DNA of 64,000 nucleotides from RBG-13-68-16 sp050018455. GTDB lineage: Bacteria; Acidobacteriota; Thermoanaerobaculia; Thermoanaerobaculales; Thermoanaerobaculaceae. The notes beneath the pieces were generated by a model, which was not told the origin of the DNA, made no database searches, and worked only from the letters and a program-made list of their open reading frames with translations. Of the stretch, positions 24,601 to 32,636 are shown piece after piece; position 1 is the first letter of the stretch; every line of letters starts with the position of its first letter. A program made the position numbers and the translations under genes. The DNA is taken from positions 1 through 64,000 of the forward strand of contig JBEKAA010000007.1 of the NCBI GenBank assembly GCA_050018455.1. The letters run 5' to 3'.

Positions 24601-26181
24601 CTACACCTTCGGCTTCTCCGCGGCAGGTGGGGTCTTGACCTCTTCGCCCCCATCCTCGGGCGCGCCGCCGGCTTTGCGCGTGTAAATGGCGACGGTGCGG
24701 TTCTCCTTCGTGAAGGCCTGCCTGGCGACGCGCTGAATGTCCGCGGCGGTGACGGCGTGCACCCTCTTCGGAGCCTCGTTGATGAACGTCCACGTGTCGG
24801 TGGAGTCGTAGAGGAGCAGCTGCAACATGAGGTAGAAGTTGGACTGCAGCCGGCGGAAAGAGTTGGCCAGCTCCTGATTCTTGACCTTCTGAAGCTCGTG
24901 CTCGCCCACCTGCTCCGCGGCCAGCCTTCCCGTCTCGGCGATCAGGCCCGCCTCGACCTCCTCGGGACGTATGCCCTCCTCGACCTCGGCCTCCACCTCG
25001 AAATATCCCTCGAACTTGAGCGGCCTGAACGTGCCGGACGGTTCCCCCACCGCGATCTTCTTGTCCTCGACCAGGGCCTTGTAGAGCCTTCCGGTTCGCC
25101 GATTCAAGAGGTCTGCGATCAACTCGAACGCGAACATGTCGGAGTGGTTGAACGGAACCGCGTGGAAGCGGACCCGCACCTCCGGGTTCGTGTCCGCCTC
25201 GGCCAGGAAACGCTTTTCCGCCAGCTGCGGTGCCTCCTCGGTGATCATCTCCGGCGGCGGCGTCTTGCCGGCAGGGATCCGACCGAAGTACTCCAGGGCG
25301 AGGTCGAGGGCCTTGCCGGAATCGAAGTCGCCGACGATCGCCGCCGTCAGGTTGTTGGGTGCGTAATACTTGCCGAAGTAGTCCTCGGCCTGGCTTCGGG
25401 TTATCGACTCGACGTCCGGCGGCCATCCGATGACCGGATGCGAGTAGGGCGACGACTCCCAGAACAATGCCTCAAAGGCCTCCTCGAACTTTCCGGTGGG
25501 CGTGGACTCGATGCTGAGCCTACGCTCCTCGCGAACCACATCCCGCTCGGAGTAGAATTCCCGGAACACCGGGTTCGCAAGGCGGTCGGACTCCATCCAG
25601 AACCAGAGCTCGAGCTTGTTGGACGGGACGGTGATGAAGTACGCCGTCTGGTCCTCCGTCGTGAAGGCGTTCAGCCCCGATCCGCCTTCCCTCGTGTAGA
25701 CCTGGTCGATCTCGTCCTTGACGATGACGCTCTTCTCTGCAGCGTAGAGCCTCTCGAGCTGCGCCCTCAGCTCCTTCAGCCGCGGGGTCATGTTGGCCGG
25801 GTCGTAGATGTTCCCCGAGATCTCGCCATGCCTCAACCTCGCCCGCAGGACCGTGTATTCCTTCTCCATCTCGGCGCGGATCGCGTCCTGCTGCGCAAGG
25901 ATCTCCGCGTCCCTCGGGTAGTCGTTCGTGCCGATGGTCCGGGTGCCCTTGAACATCATGTGTTCGAACAGGTGCGAGATCCCGGTGATGCCGGGGTGCT
26001 CGTTGACCGAGCCGACTCTCGCCACCCAACCGCACGTGACGGTGGGCGAGTCGTGCCGCTCCACCATCAGGAGCTTCATGCCGTTTGGGAGCACTTCCTC
26101 GCGCACGTGGACCTGCTGTGCGCCCACCGCTCCGGCACTCAGCAGCAGCGCGAGCGCCGTCCCGACGTACCGTCTCGCCAT
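24601..26181 (-). CDS. M16-family zinc metallopeptidase, active subunit
   Basis: A 526-residue secreted protease. Signal peptide MARRYVGTALALLLSAGAVGAQ; the zinc site is SHLFEHMMFKGT (HxxEH) with the third ligand in the ERDVVREER helix. An extra helical region between the zinc site and that helix (PRLKELRAQLERLYAAEKS) is seen in many two-subunit M16 proteins. The C-terminal M16 domain is present (FHAVPFNHSDMFAFELIADLL). ATG 26181 follows AGGAG with eight-base spacing. The gene starts the two-gene operon with the inactive partner. The C-terminal tail is proline/glutamate rich. Confidence 0.93.
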   Translation of the reverse strand: MARRYVGTALALLLSAGAVGAQQVHVREEVLPNGMKLLMVERHDSPTVTCGWVARVGSVNEHPGITGISHLFEHMMFKGTRTIGTNDYPRDAEILAQQDAIRAEMEKEYTVLRARLRHGEISGNIYDPANMTPRLKELRAQLERLYAAEKSVIVKDEIDQVYTREGGSGLNAFTTEDQTAYFITVPSNKLELWFWMESDRLANPVFREFYSERDVVREERRLSIESTPTGKFEEAFEALFWESSPYSHPVIGWPPDVESITRSQAEDYFGKYYAPNNLTAAIVGDFDSGKALDLALEYFGRIPAGKTPPPEMITEEAPQLAEKRFLAEADTNPEVRVRFHAVPFNHSDMFAFELIADLLNRRTGRLYKALVEDKKIAVGEPSGTFRPLKFEGYFEVEAEVEEGIRPEEVEAGLIAETGRLAAEQVGEHELQKVKNQELANSFRRLQSNFYLMLQLLLYDSTDTWTFINEAPKRVHAVTAADIQRVARQAFTKENRTVAIYTRKAGGAPEDGGEEVKTPPAAEKPKV

Positions 26182-26556
26182 GGCCAGGCTCCTTTCACAT
26201 TCGCCGTGCCGTGTACCACGTCGCCCCAAGTCGGGTCAACCCGCGCACCCACACCGCGGGGTTCGGAGGTTCGAGCGTCTGGAGGTTCGAAGGTTCGGCA
26301 AGGACAGACAAAAGGTCAAAGGGAAAACGTCAAACGGAAAACCATGCACACAAAACCACGGTTGTTCCGGGTTTTCGTCTTCCCTTTGACCTTTTCCCTC
26401 TCACCTTTTCCCTTTTTCATTTGGCCCTACCCGACGTCAACCTGCAAACATCCGAACGTGTGAACCTGCGAACGGTTCCATGCTCCTCTGCTCCACCGCA
26501 CCTCCGCTCCTCTGCCCAAGCGGCCGGAAAGCGGATCAGGTCTAAGATCGTTCATC
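26182..26556. other. Intergenic gap dominated by a repeat hairpin
   Basis: Between divergent genes (M16 operon to the left, patatin gene to the right). It is almost filled by the degenerate short-unit inverted repeat at 26259-26475. A TAAGAT box at 26543-26548 may be the -10 of the patatin gene. Confidence 0.6.
26259..26475. repeat. Degenerate short-unit inverted-repeat element A
   Basis: The left arm is built from GGTTCGA-like units, then AAAGGTCAAAGGG; the right arm has CCCTTTGACCTTTTCCC and related units, then GAACCTGCGAAC. The arms are imperfect inverted copies and could form a long hairpin. The same unit types recur at 53297-53500. It is much more AT-rich than its surroundings. Confidence 0.75.
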
Positions 26557-27495
26557 ATGGGTTTACTGGATTCTCTGTTTGGTCCGCCGCGCCGCTCCGA
26601 GGGGATCGTCCTCGCTCTCGGCGGAGGTGGCGCTCGCGGCCTCGCTCACGTGGGTGTGCTCGAGGTCGTCGAGGAGGCAGGGATTCCTCTGGCGGGACTC
26701 GCGGGGACCAGCGCCGGGGCGGTGGTCGCCGCGATGTGGCTCACGCTGGGCGGCGCTGAAGCGGTGATCGAGCGGTGGCGAAGGTTCCTCGAGGCTGGCA
26801 TCGTCCCCACACTCCCCGACATCCGGTTGACCGAGACCATCTCCTCGCGCGACAACCCGATCCTCCAGTTCGCGCGCCGGGTCAGGAACAGCGCCGTCGT
26901 GGCGCTCGCCATCGAACGCACGAGCCTCGTCACCCACGAGCAGCTTGAGGCCGCCCTCGCCTTCCTGCTCCCGGACGTCACGATCGAATCGCTGTCGCTC
27001 CCTTTCACGGCCGTCGCCACCGACTTCGACACGGGCGAGCCGGTGGCCCCTCGTCGCGGGCCCCTCCTGGCAGCGTTGGCCGCTTCGTCCGCCATCCCCG
27101 CCGTCGTGCCCCCGTACTCGGTCGGCAAGTGGAAGCTGATCGACGGCGGCACCGTGGCCGACGTCCCGGTGGCACAGGCGCGGCTCCTCGTGGGCCGCCC
27201 CGTCGTCGCAGTCGACGTCGGAGAGGGTTGGCCCGCCGCGGACCCCGAGACGATCACGTTGCCGCGCGCCATGTTGCGCGGCGCAAGCATGACCCACCGG
27301 GCGCTGCGTGAGAGCCTGCTGCGCGATGCCGACCTCGTGATCCGGCCCGACGTCGGCGGCGCGCACTGGTCCGAGTTCAGCCGCTTCGAGGAGCTGCGCG
27401 CCGCGGGAAGAACAGCCGCCAGGCCAGCGGTTCACAGGATGCAGGCGCTCGCCCTGCGACGAAACCGCAGGGCGCCGGTTCCCGAGGAGGGCTGA
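26557..27495 (+). CDS. Patatin-like phospholipase (RssA/NTE type)
   Basis: A 312-residue lipid acyl hydrolase. The oxyanion-hole motif GGGGARG, the nucleophile elbow GTSAG (Ser about 51) and the DGG of the Ser-Asp dyad (KLIDGGTVAD) are all present. No signal peptide or transmembrane helix is seen, so it probably acts in the cytoplasm or at the inner face of the membrane. The C-terminal tail is basic. A TAAGAT box ends eight bases before ATG 26557. The following thioesterase gene overlaps its stop by one base (TGATGG), so the two are likely co-expressed and may act together on acyl chains. Confidence 0.92.
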   Translation: MGLLDSLFGPPRRSEGIVLALGGGGARGLAHVGVLEVVEEAGIPLAGLAGTSAGAVVAAMWLTLGGAEAVIERWRRFLEAGIVPTLPDIRLTETISSRDNPILQFARRVRNSAVVALAIERTSLVTHEQLEAALAFLLPDVTIESLSLPFTAVATDFDTGEPVAPRRGPLLAALAASSAIPAVVPPYSVGKWKLIDGGTVADVPVAQARLLVGRPVVAVDVGEGWPAADPETITLPRAMLRGASMTHRALRESLLRDADLVIRPDVGGAHWSEFSRFEELRAAGRTAARPAVHRMQALALRRNRRAPVPEEG

Positions 27496-27899
27496 TGGAG
27501 GGATTTGGGTTTTCGTGCCCGGTCGAGGTCCGGTACAGCGACGTGGACGCCATGAACCACGTCAACAACGCGGCATACGTGACCTACCTGGAGATCGCCC
27601 GGCTGCGGCTCTGGCAGAGACGGTTTTCCTTCGCGGGATCCGCCCGAGACATCCCCATCATCGTGGCGAGAGTGGCCGTCGACTACCGTTCTCCGATCAG
27701 CCTCGAGCAGCCCGTCGCGATCGGGATCGGCGTTTCGGATATCGGCCGCACCAGCTTTGCCTTTCGATACCGCGTCGAGGCGGCCGGCCTCCTTGCCGCG
27801 GAGGCGGAGACTGTTCAGGTCTGTTTCGACTACGCGGCAGGCCGTCCCGTTCCGATCGACGGCGAGCTCCGCCGCCAGCTCGAGGCGCTCAGGCTCTAG
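27495..27899 (+). CDS. Acyl-CoA thioesterase, 4-hydroxybenzoyl-CoA thioesterase (hot-dog) family
   Basis: A 134-residue hot-dog-fold enzyme expected to hydrolyse acyl-CoA thioesters. The family motif is clear: VRYSDVDAMNHVNNAAYVT, with the catalytic Asp in YSDVDAMNHVN. Length is normal for the YbgC/FadM-type group. The ATG is at 27495, overlapping the stop of the patatin gene. Substrate cannot be read from sequence. Confidence 0.9.
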   Translation: MEGFGFSCPVEVRYSDVDAMNHVNNAAYVTYLEIARLRLWQRRFSFAGSARDIPIIVARVAVDYRSPISLEQPVAIGIGVSDIGRTSFAFRYRVEAAGLLAAEAETVQVCFDYAAGRPVPIDGELRRQLEALRL

Positions 27900-27943
27900 C
27901 CCCTGCTATTTTCGAGGGGCATGCTGCTTGTCCCGGCTGTAGG

Positions 27944-27949
27944 TAGAAT
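27944..27949 (+). promoter_or_regulatory. -10 box (TAGAAT), leaderless start
   Basis: TAGAAT ends six bases before ATG 27956; no ribosome binding site is present. Confidence 0.55.
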
Positions 27950-27955
27950 GACGCC

Positions 27956-28408
27956 ATGTCCATCTTGTTCTGCGCCGCCGCGGCCACGTTTGCGCTCGCC
28001 CAGGACGCAGCCCCTCCCACGCCTGCGGCACCACCCGGCGCCGAGGCGTTCGTGATGTCGACCCTCGAGGAGTTGCGGAAGGGCGAGCTCTTCCTCGATG
28101 CGGGCGCACTCGACCAGGGGTTGGCGGCCTCGTTCACGATCATCGAGGACGGGTCGCGCGTCTCGGGGTCGTTCGCCTACCTGGAACCGATCCGCCGCCT
28201 ACGGGAGCGCGGCGGCCAGGTCAAGGAACTCCGCTTCGAGCAGACCCTCGTGCGTGTCTACGGCGGCAGCGCCGTCGCGACCTACCGCTACACCAAGAGC
28301 TGGAACGAGGCGGGCGTCCGGCACCGGGAACAGGGCTGGTCGAGCGACGTCTTCGAGCTTCGTGATGACGGAGCCTGGCTCCTCGTGCTCCGCCATCGCG
28401 CAAAGTAG
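27956..28408 (+). CDS. Exported NTF2-like (SnoaL/DUF4440-type) protein
   Basis: A 150-residue protein with a short signal peptide (MSILFCAAAATFALA) and an alanine/proline linker. The remaining about 120 residues fit the cone-shaped NTF2-like fold: a helix (MSTLEELRKGELF), then strands ending in VATYRYTKSW and DVFELRDDGAWLLVLRH, typical of DUF4440 proteins. Such proteins bind small ligands or serve as accessory domains; no catalytic residue is recognised. Start has a TAGAAT -10 box six bases upstream. Confidence 0.75.
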   Translation: MSILFCAAAATFALAQDAAPPTPAAPPGAEAFVMSTLEELRKGELFLDAGALDQGLAASFTIIEDGSRVSGSFAYLEPIRRLRERGGQVKELRFEQTLVRVYGGSAVATYRYTKSWNEAGVRHREQGWSSDVFELRDDGAWLLVLRHRAK

Positions 28409-28425
28409 CCGAGACGGAGGAGACT

Positions 28426-28615
28426 GACAGTCGACAGTTGACAGTTCACAGTCGACAGTCAGAAACACAGGTCGTCCCCCTGAAGACAGTCGACAGCGTC
28501 CGCCCACCCACCCGCCCAGTTGACAGTCGACAGTCCCCCACCCACCAAAGAGACGATGGTATGGAGGGGAAGCAGCTGTTGGTTTCTGACTGTCAACTGT
28601 GAACTGTTGACTGTC
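28426..28615. repeat. Heptad-repeat hairpin with ACAGTNG units
   Basis: Left arm 28426-28466 is four to five tandem heptads (ACAGTCG, ACAGTTG, ACAGTTC, ACAGTCG, ACAGTC) followed by AGAAAC. Right arm 28582-28615 is the near-perfect reverse complement, starting GTTTCTGACTGTC. Two more ACAGTCG-type copies lie in the loop (about 28485-28500 and 28520-28535). It separates the convergent NTF2-like and queF genes and could act as a two-way terminator. Confidence 0.8.
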
Positions 28616-28623
28616 CACTTGTC

Positions 28624-29016
28624 TCACCCGGGGTGCCGCACCGTGACGACGGTGTGGATGCCGCCGCGAAGGCGGTAGTCCAGGGTCACCTCCATCCGCC
28701 GGGGTCGGCACGCGGCGACGAGATGCTCGAGCAGAAGGTTGGCCGCGTGCTCCTGGTACACCCCGACGTTGCGGAACGTCGTCAGGTAGTACTTGAGGGA
28801 TTTCAGCTCGATGCAGTGGCGGTCCGGCACGTAGGTGACCGCGAGAGTCCCGAAATCGGGCAGCCCCGAGAATGGGCACACGCACGTCCACTCATCCGTG
28901 GAAACAACGACCTCCGCCTCGCGGTCGGGGAACCCGTACGGGAAGGTCTCGAGGAGACCCGGATCGACCTTGTTGATGCTGTCGAACGGGAACGTCCTGC
29001 CTTCGGCCTCGACCAC
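28624..29016 (-). CDS. queF: NADPH-dependent 7-cyano-7-deazaguanine reductase (QueF)
   Basis: A 130-residue single-domain QueF that reduces preQ0 to preQ1 in queuosine synthesis. The thioimide-forming Cys is in TCVCPFSGLPDF with the conserved Asp at its end, and the NADPH/substrate motif ELKSLKYYLTTFRN is present. The GTG at 29016 follows GGAGGTGA. It is the last gene of the udg-prenyltransferase-queF set on this strand. No other queuosine gene is in the window. Confidence 0.96.
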   Translation of the reverse strand: MVEAEGRTFPFDSINKVDPGLLETFPYGFPDREAEVVVSTDEWTCVCPFSGLPDFGTLAVTYVPDRHCIELKSLKYYLTTFRNVGVYQEHAANLLLEHLVAACRPRRMEVTLDYRLRGGIHTVVTVRHPG

Positions 29017-29036
29017 CCGTCACCTCCCTGTCCGGC

Positions 29037-29975
29037 TCAGCGCGCGACCCAGTGGGCCGCCGCGAGCGCCGCCGCCAGTGCCCCTCCCCCGACCGTCGCC
29101 GCCCCGGCCGCAGCCCGGGTGAGGGTAGCAAACCCCTCGAATCCGGAGTCGGGCGACACCTTCGAAAGGGCGCCCGCCAGCATCGCCGGGGCCGCGAGGG
29201 CGACGAGCGCCGGCCACGGGAGACGGTGGGCGAGCACCAGCGCGATCAGAGACGCCGCCGAGAGCGCCGGCACGAGCCACGCGAGCCGGAGCCCCGTCGC
29301 CACTCCGAGGGCCGCAACGGGGCTCATCTTGCCCACGGCGCGGTCGGCCTCCGGGTGCGTGAAGTGGTGACAGTAGAGGATGCCCACGATGTTGATGCCG
29401 ATGGGAACGCCTGCCGCCGCCGCCCCCCAGCTCCAACGCCCGGAGGCGGCCCACGCCGCGCCGCCCACTGTGAGCGGACCGAACGCGATGAGAATGCCGA
29501 CCTCTCCGAGACCGCGCCCGAAATACCCGAACCGCAGCGGCGGGGCCACGTACTCGAAGGCGATGAACGCCCCGAGCAGCGCGGGCACGAAGACGCCCCA
29601 CCCCGCCGTCATCGCGATCGCGGCTCCGAGGCCCAGGGCGGCGGCGGCGAAGCCGACGCCCCACGCTGTGGCCTCGTGCGGCGTCATCAGTCCCTTGGTC
29701 AGGACGTCCGAGCCGCCGAAATCCGGGGAGTCCTTGGTTGGTGCCAGCGTGTCGACCCCAGAGCGGAAGTCGTACACGTCGTTGACGGTGTTGGCGGCGA
29801 GGTGGGCGAAGAACGCGCCCGCGATCGCCATCCCGAGGCTCGTCCACCGCACGGTTGCTCCACGCCAGAGCTCGTACAGCCCTCCGGACAGCGTGGCTGC
29901 GATCACGATGGGCGTGTAGTGCGCCCGGGCCAGCCTCAGTGCCAGCCGGAGCCGGCTGGGCAACGATCCGCTCAC
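29037..29975 (-). CDS. UbiA-family prenyltransferase (MenA-like)
   Basis: A 312-residue integral membrane protein with eight or nine helices. The first aspartate motif is NTVNDVYDFRSGVD and the second is HPEADRAVGKMS, the metal-diphosphate sites that transfer a prenyl chain to an aromatic acceptor. The spacing and the D-R-x-x-G-K end of the second motif resemble MenA (1,4-dihydroxy-2-naphthoate prenyltransferase, menaquinone synthesis). Its ATG overlaps the stop of the glycosylase gene by four bases, and 20 bases separate it from queF. The acceptor is not proven from sequence. Confidence 0.82.
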   Translation of the reverse strand: MSGSLPSRLRLALRLARAHYTPIVIAATLSGGLYELWRGATVRWTSLGMAIAGAFFAHLAANTVNDVYDFRSGVDTLAPTKDSPDFGGSDVLTKGLMTPHEATAWGVGFAAAALGLGAAIAMTAGWGVFVPALLGAFIAFEYVAPPLRFGYFGRGLGEVGILIAFGPLTVGGAAWAASGRWSWGAAAAGVPIGINIVGILYCHHFTHPEADRAVGKMSPVAALGVATGLRLAWLVPALSAASLIALVLAHRLPWPALVALAAPAMLAGALSKVSPDSGFEGFATLTRAAAGAATVGGGALAAALAAAHWVAR

Positions 29976-30700
29976 CTTCGCTCCCCTTTCCCTGCCAGCC
30001 GACGGCAGAGCTGCAGGATCTCATCGAACATGGTAGCCGTGAGCCGTCCCGTGAACGTGTTCTGCTGCGAGACATGATACGAGTCCACGAGCCACACTCC
30101 ACCCGGGAGGAGCCACGTGGCTCCGTGTCCGAAGCGGACGCCGGGAGGCGTGCCAGGGCCCTGGTCGCGGAGCAGCCGCAACAGACTGTCGTGCGCGAGC
30201 CGGCCGAGCGCCAGCAAAACACTCAGCCGGCGGCGCGCCGCGAGGTCACCCTGGAGGTAGGGACGGCATCGGTCGAGCTCGGCGGGCGTCGGGCGGTTGG
30301 ACGGCGGCGCGCAGCGCAGCGGCGCCGTGATGAGGGCCTCCCGCAGCTTGAGGCCGTCGCGCCGGTGCTCGCTGGCGGGCCTGTCGGCCATCCCGGCCCT
30401 GTGCAGCGCCGCAAAGAGGAAGTCCCCGGACCGGTCCCCAGTGAACATCCTCCCCGTGCGGTTGGCGCCCTGGGCCGCCGGAGCGAGGCCGACGATGACG
30501 AGCCATGCGTATCGGTCCCCGAACGCGGGGACCGGGCGTCCCCAGAAGCCGTGCGCGCGGACCCACTCGCCATACCGGGGCGGGACGCAGGCGGCCTGGT
30601 TTTCTCGCCAGGCCACGAGCCGAGGGCACGCGTGACACTCGACCAGGCGCGCGGGTCTCTCCCCGGCCCGAGGCGATCGAAACGGGTTTGACACCTTCAC
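29972..30700 (-). CDS. Uracil-DNA glycosylase, family 5 (UdgB-like)
   Basis: A 242-residue DNA repair enzyme that removes uracil or related deaminated bases. Motif 1, GLAPAAQGANRTGRMFTGD, is the family-5 form lacking the Asp of classical UDG; motif 2, SYHVSQQNTFTGRLT, has the catalytic His. Four-cysteine iron-sulfur ligands are plausible (CHACP near the N-terminus, then CVPP and RCAPP). GTG 30700 has a TAAGAT -10 box six bases upstream and no ribosome binding site. First gene of a three-gene operon. Confidence 0.92.
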   Translation of the reverse strand: MKVSNPFRSPRAGERPARLVECHACPRLVAWRENQAACVPPRYGEWVRAHGFWGRPVPAFGDRYAWLVIVGLAPAAQGANRTGRMFTGDRSGDFLFAALHRAGMADRPASEHRRDGLKLREALITAPLRCAPPSNRPTPAELDRCRPYLQGDLAARRRLSVLLALGRLAHDSLLRLLRDQGPGTPPGVRFGHGATWLLPGGVWLVDSYHVSQQNTFTGRLTATMFDEILQLCRRLAGKGERR

Positions 30701-30716
30701 CCGCTCATCTTAAGAT
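30688..30716 (+). promoter_or_regulatory. Promoter of the TPR/cNMP gene, overlapping a divergent promoter
   Basis: TTGACA 30688-30693, 17-base spacer, TAAGAT 30711-30716. The TAAGAT is half of the palindrome ATCTTAAGAT (30707-30716), whose other half gives TAAGAT on the minus strand for the glycosylase gene. The two -10 boxes overlap, so the two directions should compete. Confidence 0.75.
30707..30712 (-). promoter_or_regulatory. -10 box of the leaderless glycosylase gene
   Basis: TAAGAT on the minus strand, six bases before GTG 30700. Confidence 0.65.
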
Positions 30717-30737
30717 GAATAAAGGGTTTTGGGCCCC

Positions 30738-32456
30738 ATGACCGATAGCGACGTCCAGCCTCACCCCGTCTTCGCGCAGCGTTTGATAACGCTCGCCGAG
30801 CAGCTCGAGCGCGTGGGCCAGCCCGGCTTCGCCGCCGAGCTCTACGAGCTTGCCGCGAGCCTGACGCCCAAGGGTGAGGCCTACCGCCAGCGTGCCGCGG
30901 TCCTTCGCCGGACCTCGCCGAACCCCGAGGACGCCGAGCGGGAGCACAAAAGGCACAACCTCGAGGCCTCGCACGCCGTCGGGATGGCGCGAGTGCTGGA
31001 GGCGCGCGGTGAGCTGTCGCGCGCCCAGGAGATGTTCGACCTCGCCAAGCTCAGGGCGCCGTTCCACTACCTGGCGTACGCCGGCGCCGGCTACTTGCAC
31101 CTGCGGCGCCGGGACATGCGGGCTGCACTCGAGGAGTTCGTCCAGGCGCGGCGTCTGAACCCGCTTGACCGGAAGCTCGCCGTGGAAGCGGCCCGCATCG
31201 CCCTCGAGTTGGAGGACTACGCGGAAGCGCTGCGTCACGCGACCGACGCACTGCTCCTGAGCCAGGGGCTCGGCGAAGGCGAGATCGCCGCCGCGCGGCG
31301 CCGCGTCGAGACGCTCGCCGCCCTGTGCCGCATGTCCAAGGACGAGCTCTCCGAACAGCACGGGCAACGAGCCACCGCTCTCCAGCGCGCGAGCGAACAG
31401 GTGGCGCTTACCCGCGCCCGCCTCTTCTCGAGCCTCCCGATGGGAGAGACCTACAACCAGCGGACCGTCCAGACCCCGAAACGGGAGGAGCTGCTCCGGG
31501 TCGCGCTCGACCTCAGGCGCTTCCGGGTCTTCCGCCACTTCTCGGACGCCCATCTGGTCCTCCTGGCACAGATCGGGCGCAGGGAGGCGATCGGGCACGC
31601 CAACGTCCTCACCCGCGAGGGCCACGAGGACCGCGACATCTACATCGTGATGAACGGCCGCATGCAGGAAACCAGGAAGACGCCGATCGGCACCCAGGTG
31701 CTCGGCCAGCCCGGTCTAGGCGACGTCATCGGCGAGATCTCCTTCATCGACGGGAAGCCGCGCTACTCCACCGTGATCGGCGTCGATACCGGCACGGTGC
31801 TCAGATTCTCCGCCGCCGACCTCGACCACCTCGTCACCTCCAACCGGGACCTCGGCGTCGCGCTGCTGTGGTCGTTCTGGCACTCACTGTCCGCCAAGGT
31901 GCGCGCCGCCAACCGGGTGATGACCGAGTTGATCACACCGGGCCTCGGCCCCGGCCGCAACGCTCCGGGCCAGCCGGGCGAGCGCGTGTTCCTCGACCAG
32001 TCCGCCAAGGTGGATGTGCTTCGCGAGCAGGGCCTGTCGGCGTCCGAGCTGCGGCTCCTCGCCACCTACTCGCAGGAGGAGCGGTTCAAGCCCAACGCCC
32101 TGATCTTCTCCGAGGGCGAGCACGGCGACAAGCTCTACATCGTCGTGGACGGCCAGGTGCGCATCTCGCGCCGCCTCCAGGGCATGGGAGAGGAAGCCCT
32201 GACGATCCTGGGGCGGGGGGACGTCTTTGGCGAGATGGCGCTCATCGACGATCAGCCTCGCAGCGCCGACGCGCGGGCTCACACGGCCGGGTGCACCGTC
32301 TTCACCGTCGACAGCCACCGTCTCGAGGAGGTGCTCGAGATGGACCCGGACGCGGCGCATCAGTTCCTCGGCCTCCTCTGCCAGATCCTCTGCCGCCGAA
32401 TCCGCGCGATGACGGATCGCCTGGTGGCGTGGCGGCTCATGGCGGGCCACGAGTGA
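30738..32456 (+). CDS. TPR protein with two cyclic-nucleotide-binding domains
   Basis: A 572-residue soluble protein. Residues about 5-205 form tetratricopeptide-like helices (AQEMFDLAKLRAPFHYLAYAG, ALEEFVQARRLNP). A first Crp-like domain (about 255-370) has a degenerate phosphate-binding cassette GDVIGEISFIDGKPRY. A second (about 425-560) has a canonical one, FGEMALIDDQPRSADARA. No DNA-binding or kinase domain follows, so it is likely an adaptor that changes partner binding on binding cAMP or c-di-GMP. ATG 30738 follows AAAGGG and has a clear promoter. Confidence 0.88.
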   Translation: MTDSDVQPHPVFAQRLITLAEQLERVGQPGFAAELYELAASLTPKGEAYRQRAAVLRRTSPNPEDAEREHKRHNLEASHAVGMARVLEARGELSRAQEMFDLAKLRAPFHYLAYAGAGYLHLRRRDMRAALEEFVQARRLNPLDRKLAVEAARIALELEDYAEALRHATDALLLSQGLGEGEIAAARRRVETLAALCRMSKDELSEQHGQRATALQRASEQVALTRARLFSSLPMGETYNQRTVQTPKREELLRVALDLRRFRVFRHFSDAHLVLLAQIGRREAIGHANVLTREGHEDRDIYIVMNGRMQETRKTPIGTQVLGQPGLGDVIGEISFIDGKPRYSTVIGVDTGTVLRFSAADLDHLVTSNRDLGVALLWSFWHSLSAKVRAANRVMTELITPGLGPGRNAPGQPGERVFLDQSAKVDVLREQGLSASELRLLATYSQEERFKPNALIFSEGEHGDKLYIVVDGQVRISRRLQGMGEEALTILGRGDVFGEMALIDDQPRSADARAHTAGCTVFTVDSHRLEEVLEMDPDAAHQFLGLLCQILCRRIRAMTDRLVAWRLMAGHE

Positions 32457-32555
32457 CGGCGTTCCTCTCAGCGCAGTGAGCGTCGGGGCAAGCGTTCATC
32501 TTTGAGTGCCGCCGGGCGTTGAAACCTCATGGGCGGGCGTGTTATCGTGAGTCCG

Positions 32556-32586
32556 CACCGGCGACGAGCCGGTGATTTGTTTTTTG
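32556..32586 (+). terminator. Rho-independent terminator before typA
   Basis: CACCGGC-gacga-GCCGGTG (32556-32574) followed by a T-rich tail GATTTGTTTTTTGG. It ends the TPR/cNMP transcript about 100 bases after its stop and lies 50 bases before typA. It could also attenuate a long typA leader. Confidence 0.75.
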
Positions 32587-32636
32587 GTTCTCCTCGCGCA
32601 TCGAGGGCGATGGAGACCTGACGGAGAGGCCGAGCG

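Noticed and set aside
23100..24638. A 512-codon plus-strand frame
   Set aside because: It is antisense to the inactive M16 gene, is low-complexity and has no motifs; GC-rich codon use leaves such mirror frames open.
24451..26463. A 670-codon plus-strand frame
   Set aside because: Antisense to the two M16 genes and running into a repeat element; no domain or start signal.
28426..28615. CRISPR array
   Set aside because: The units are seven bases, degenerate and inverted; there are no regular spacers and no cas genes.
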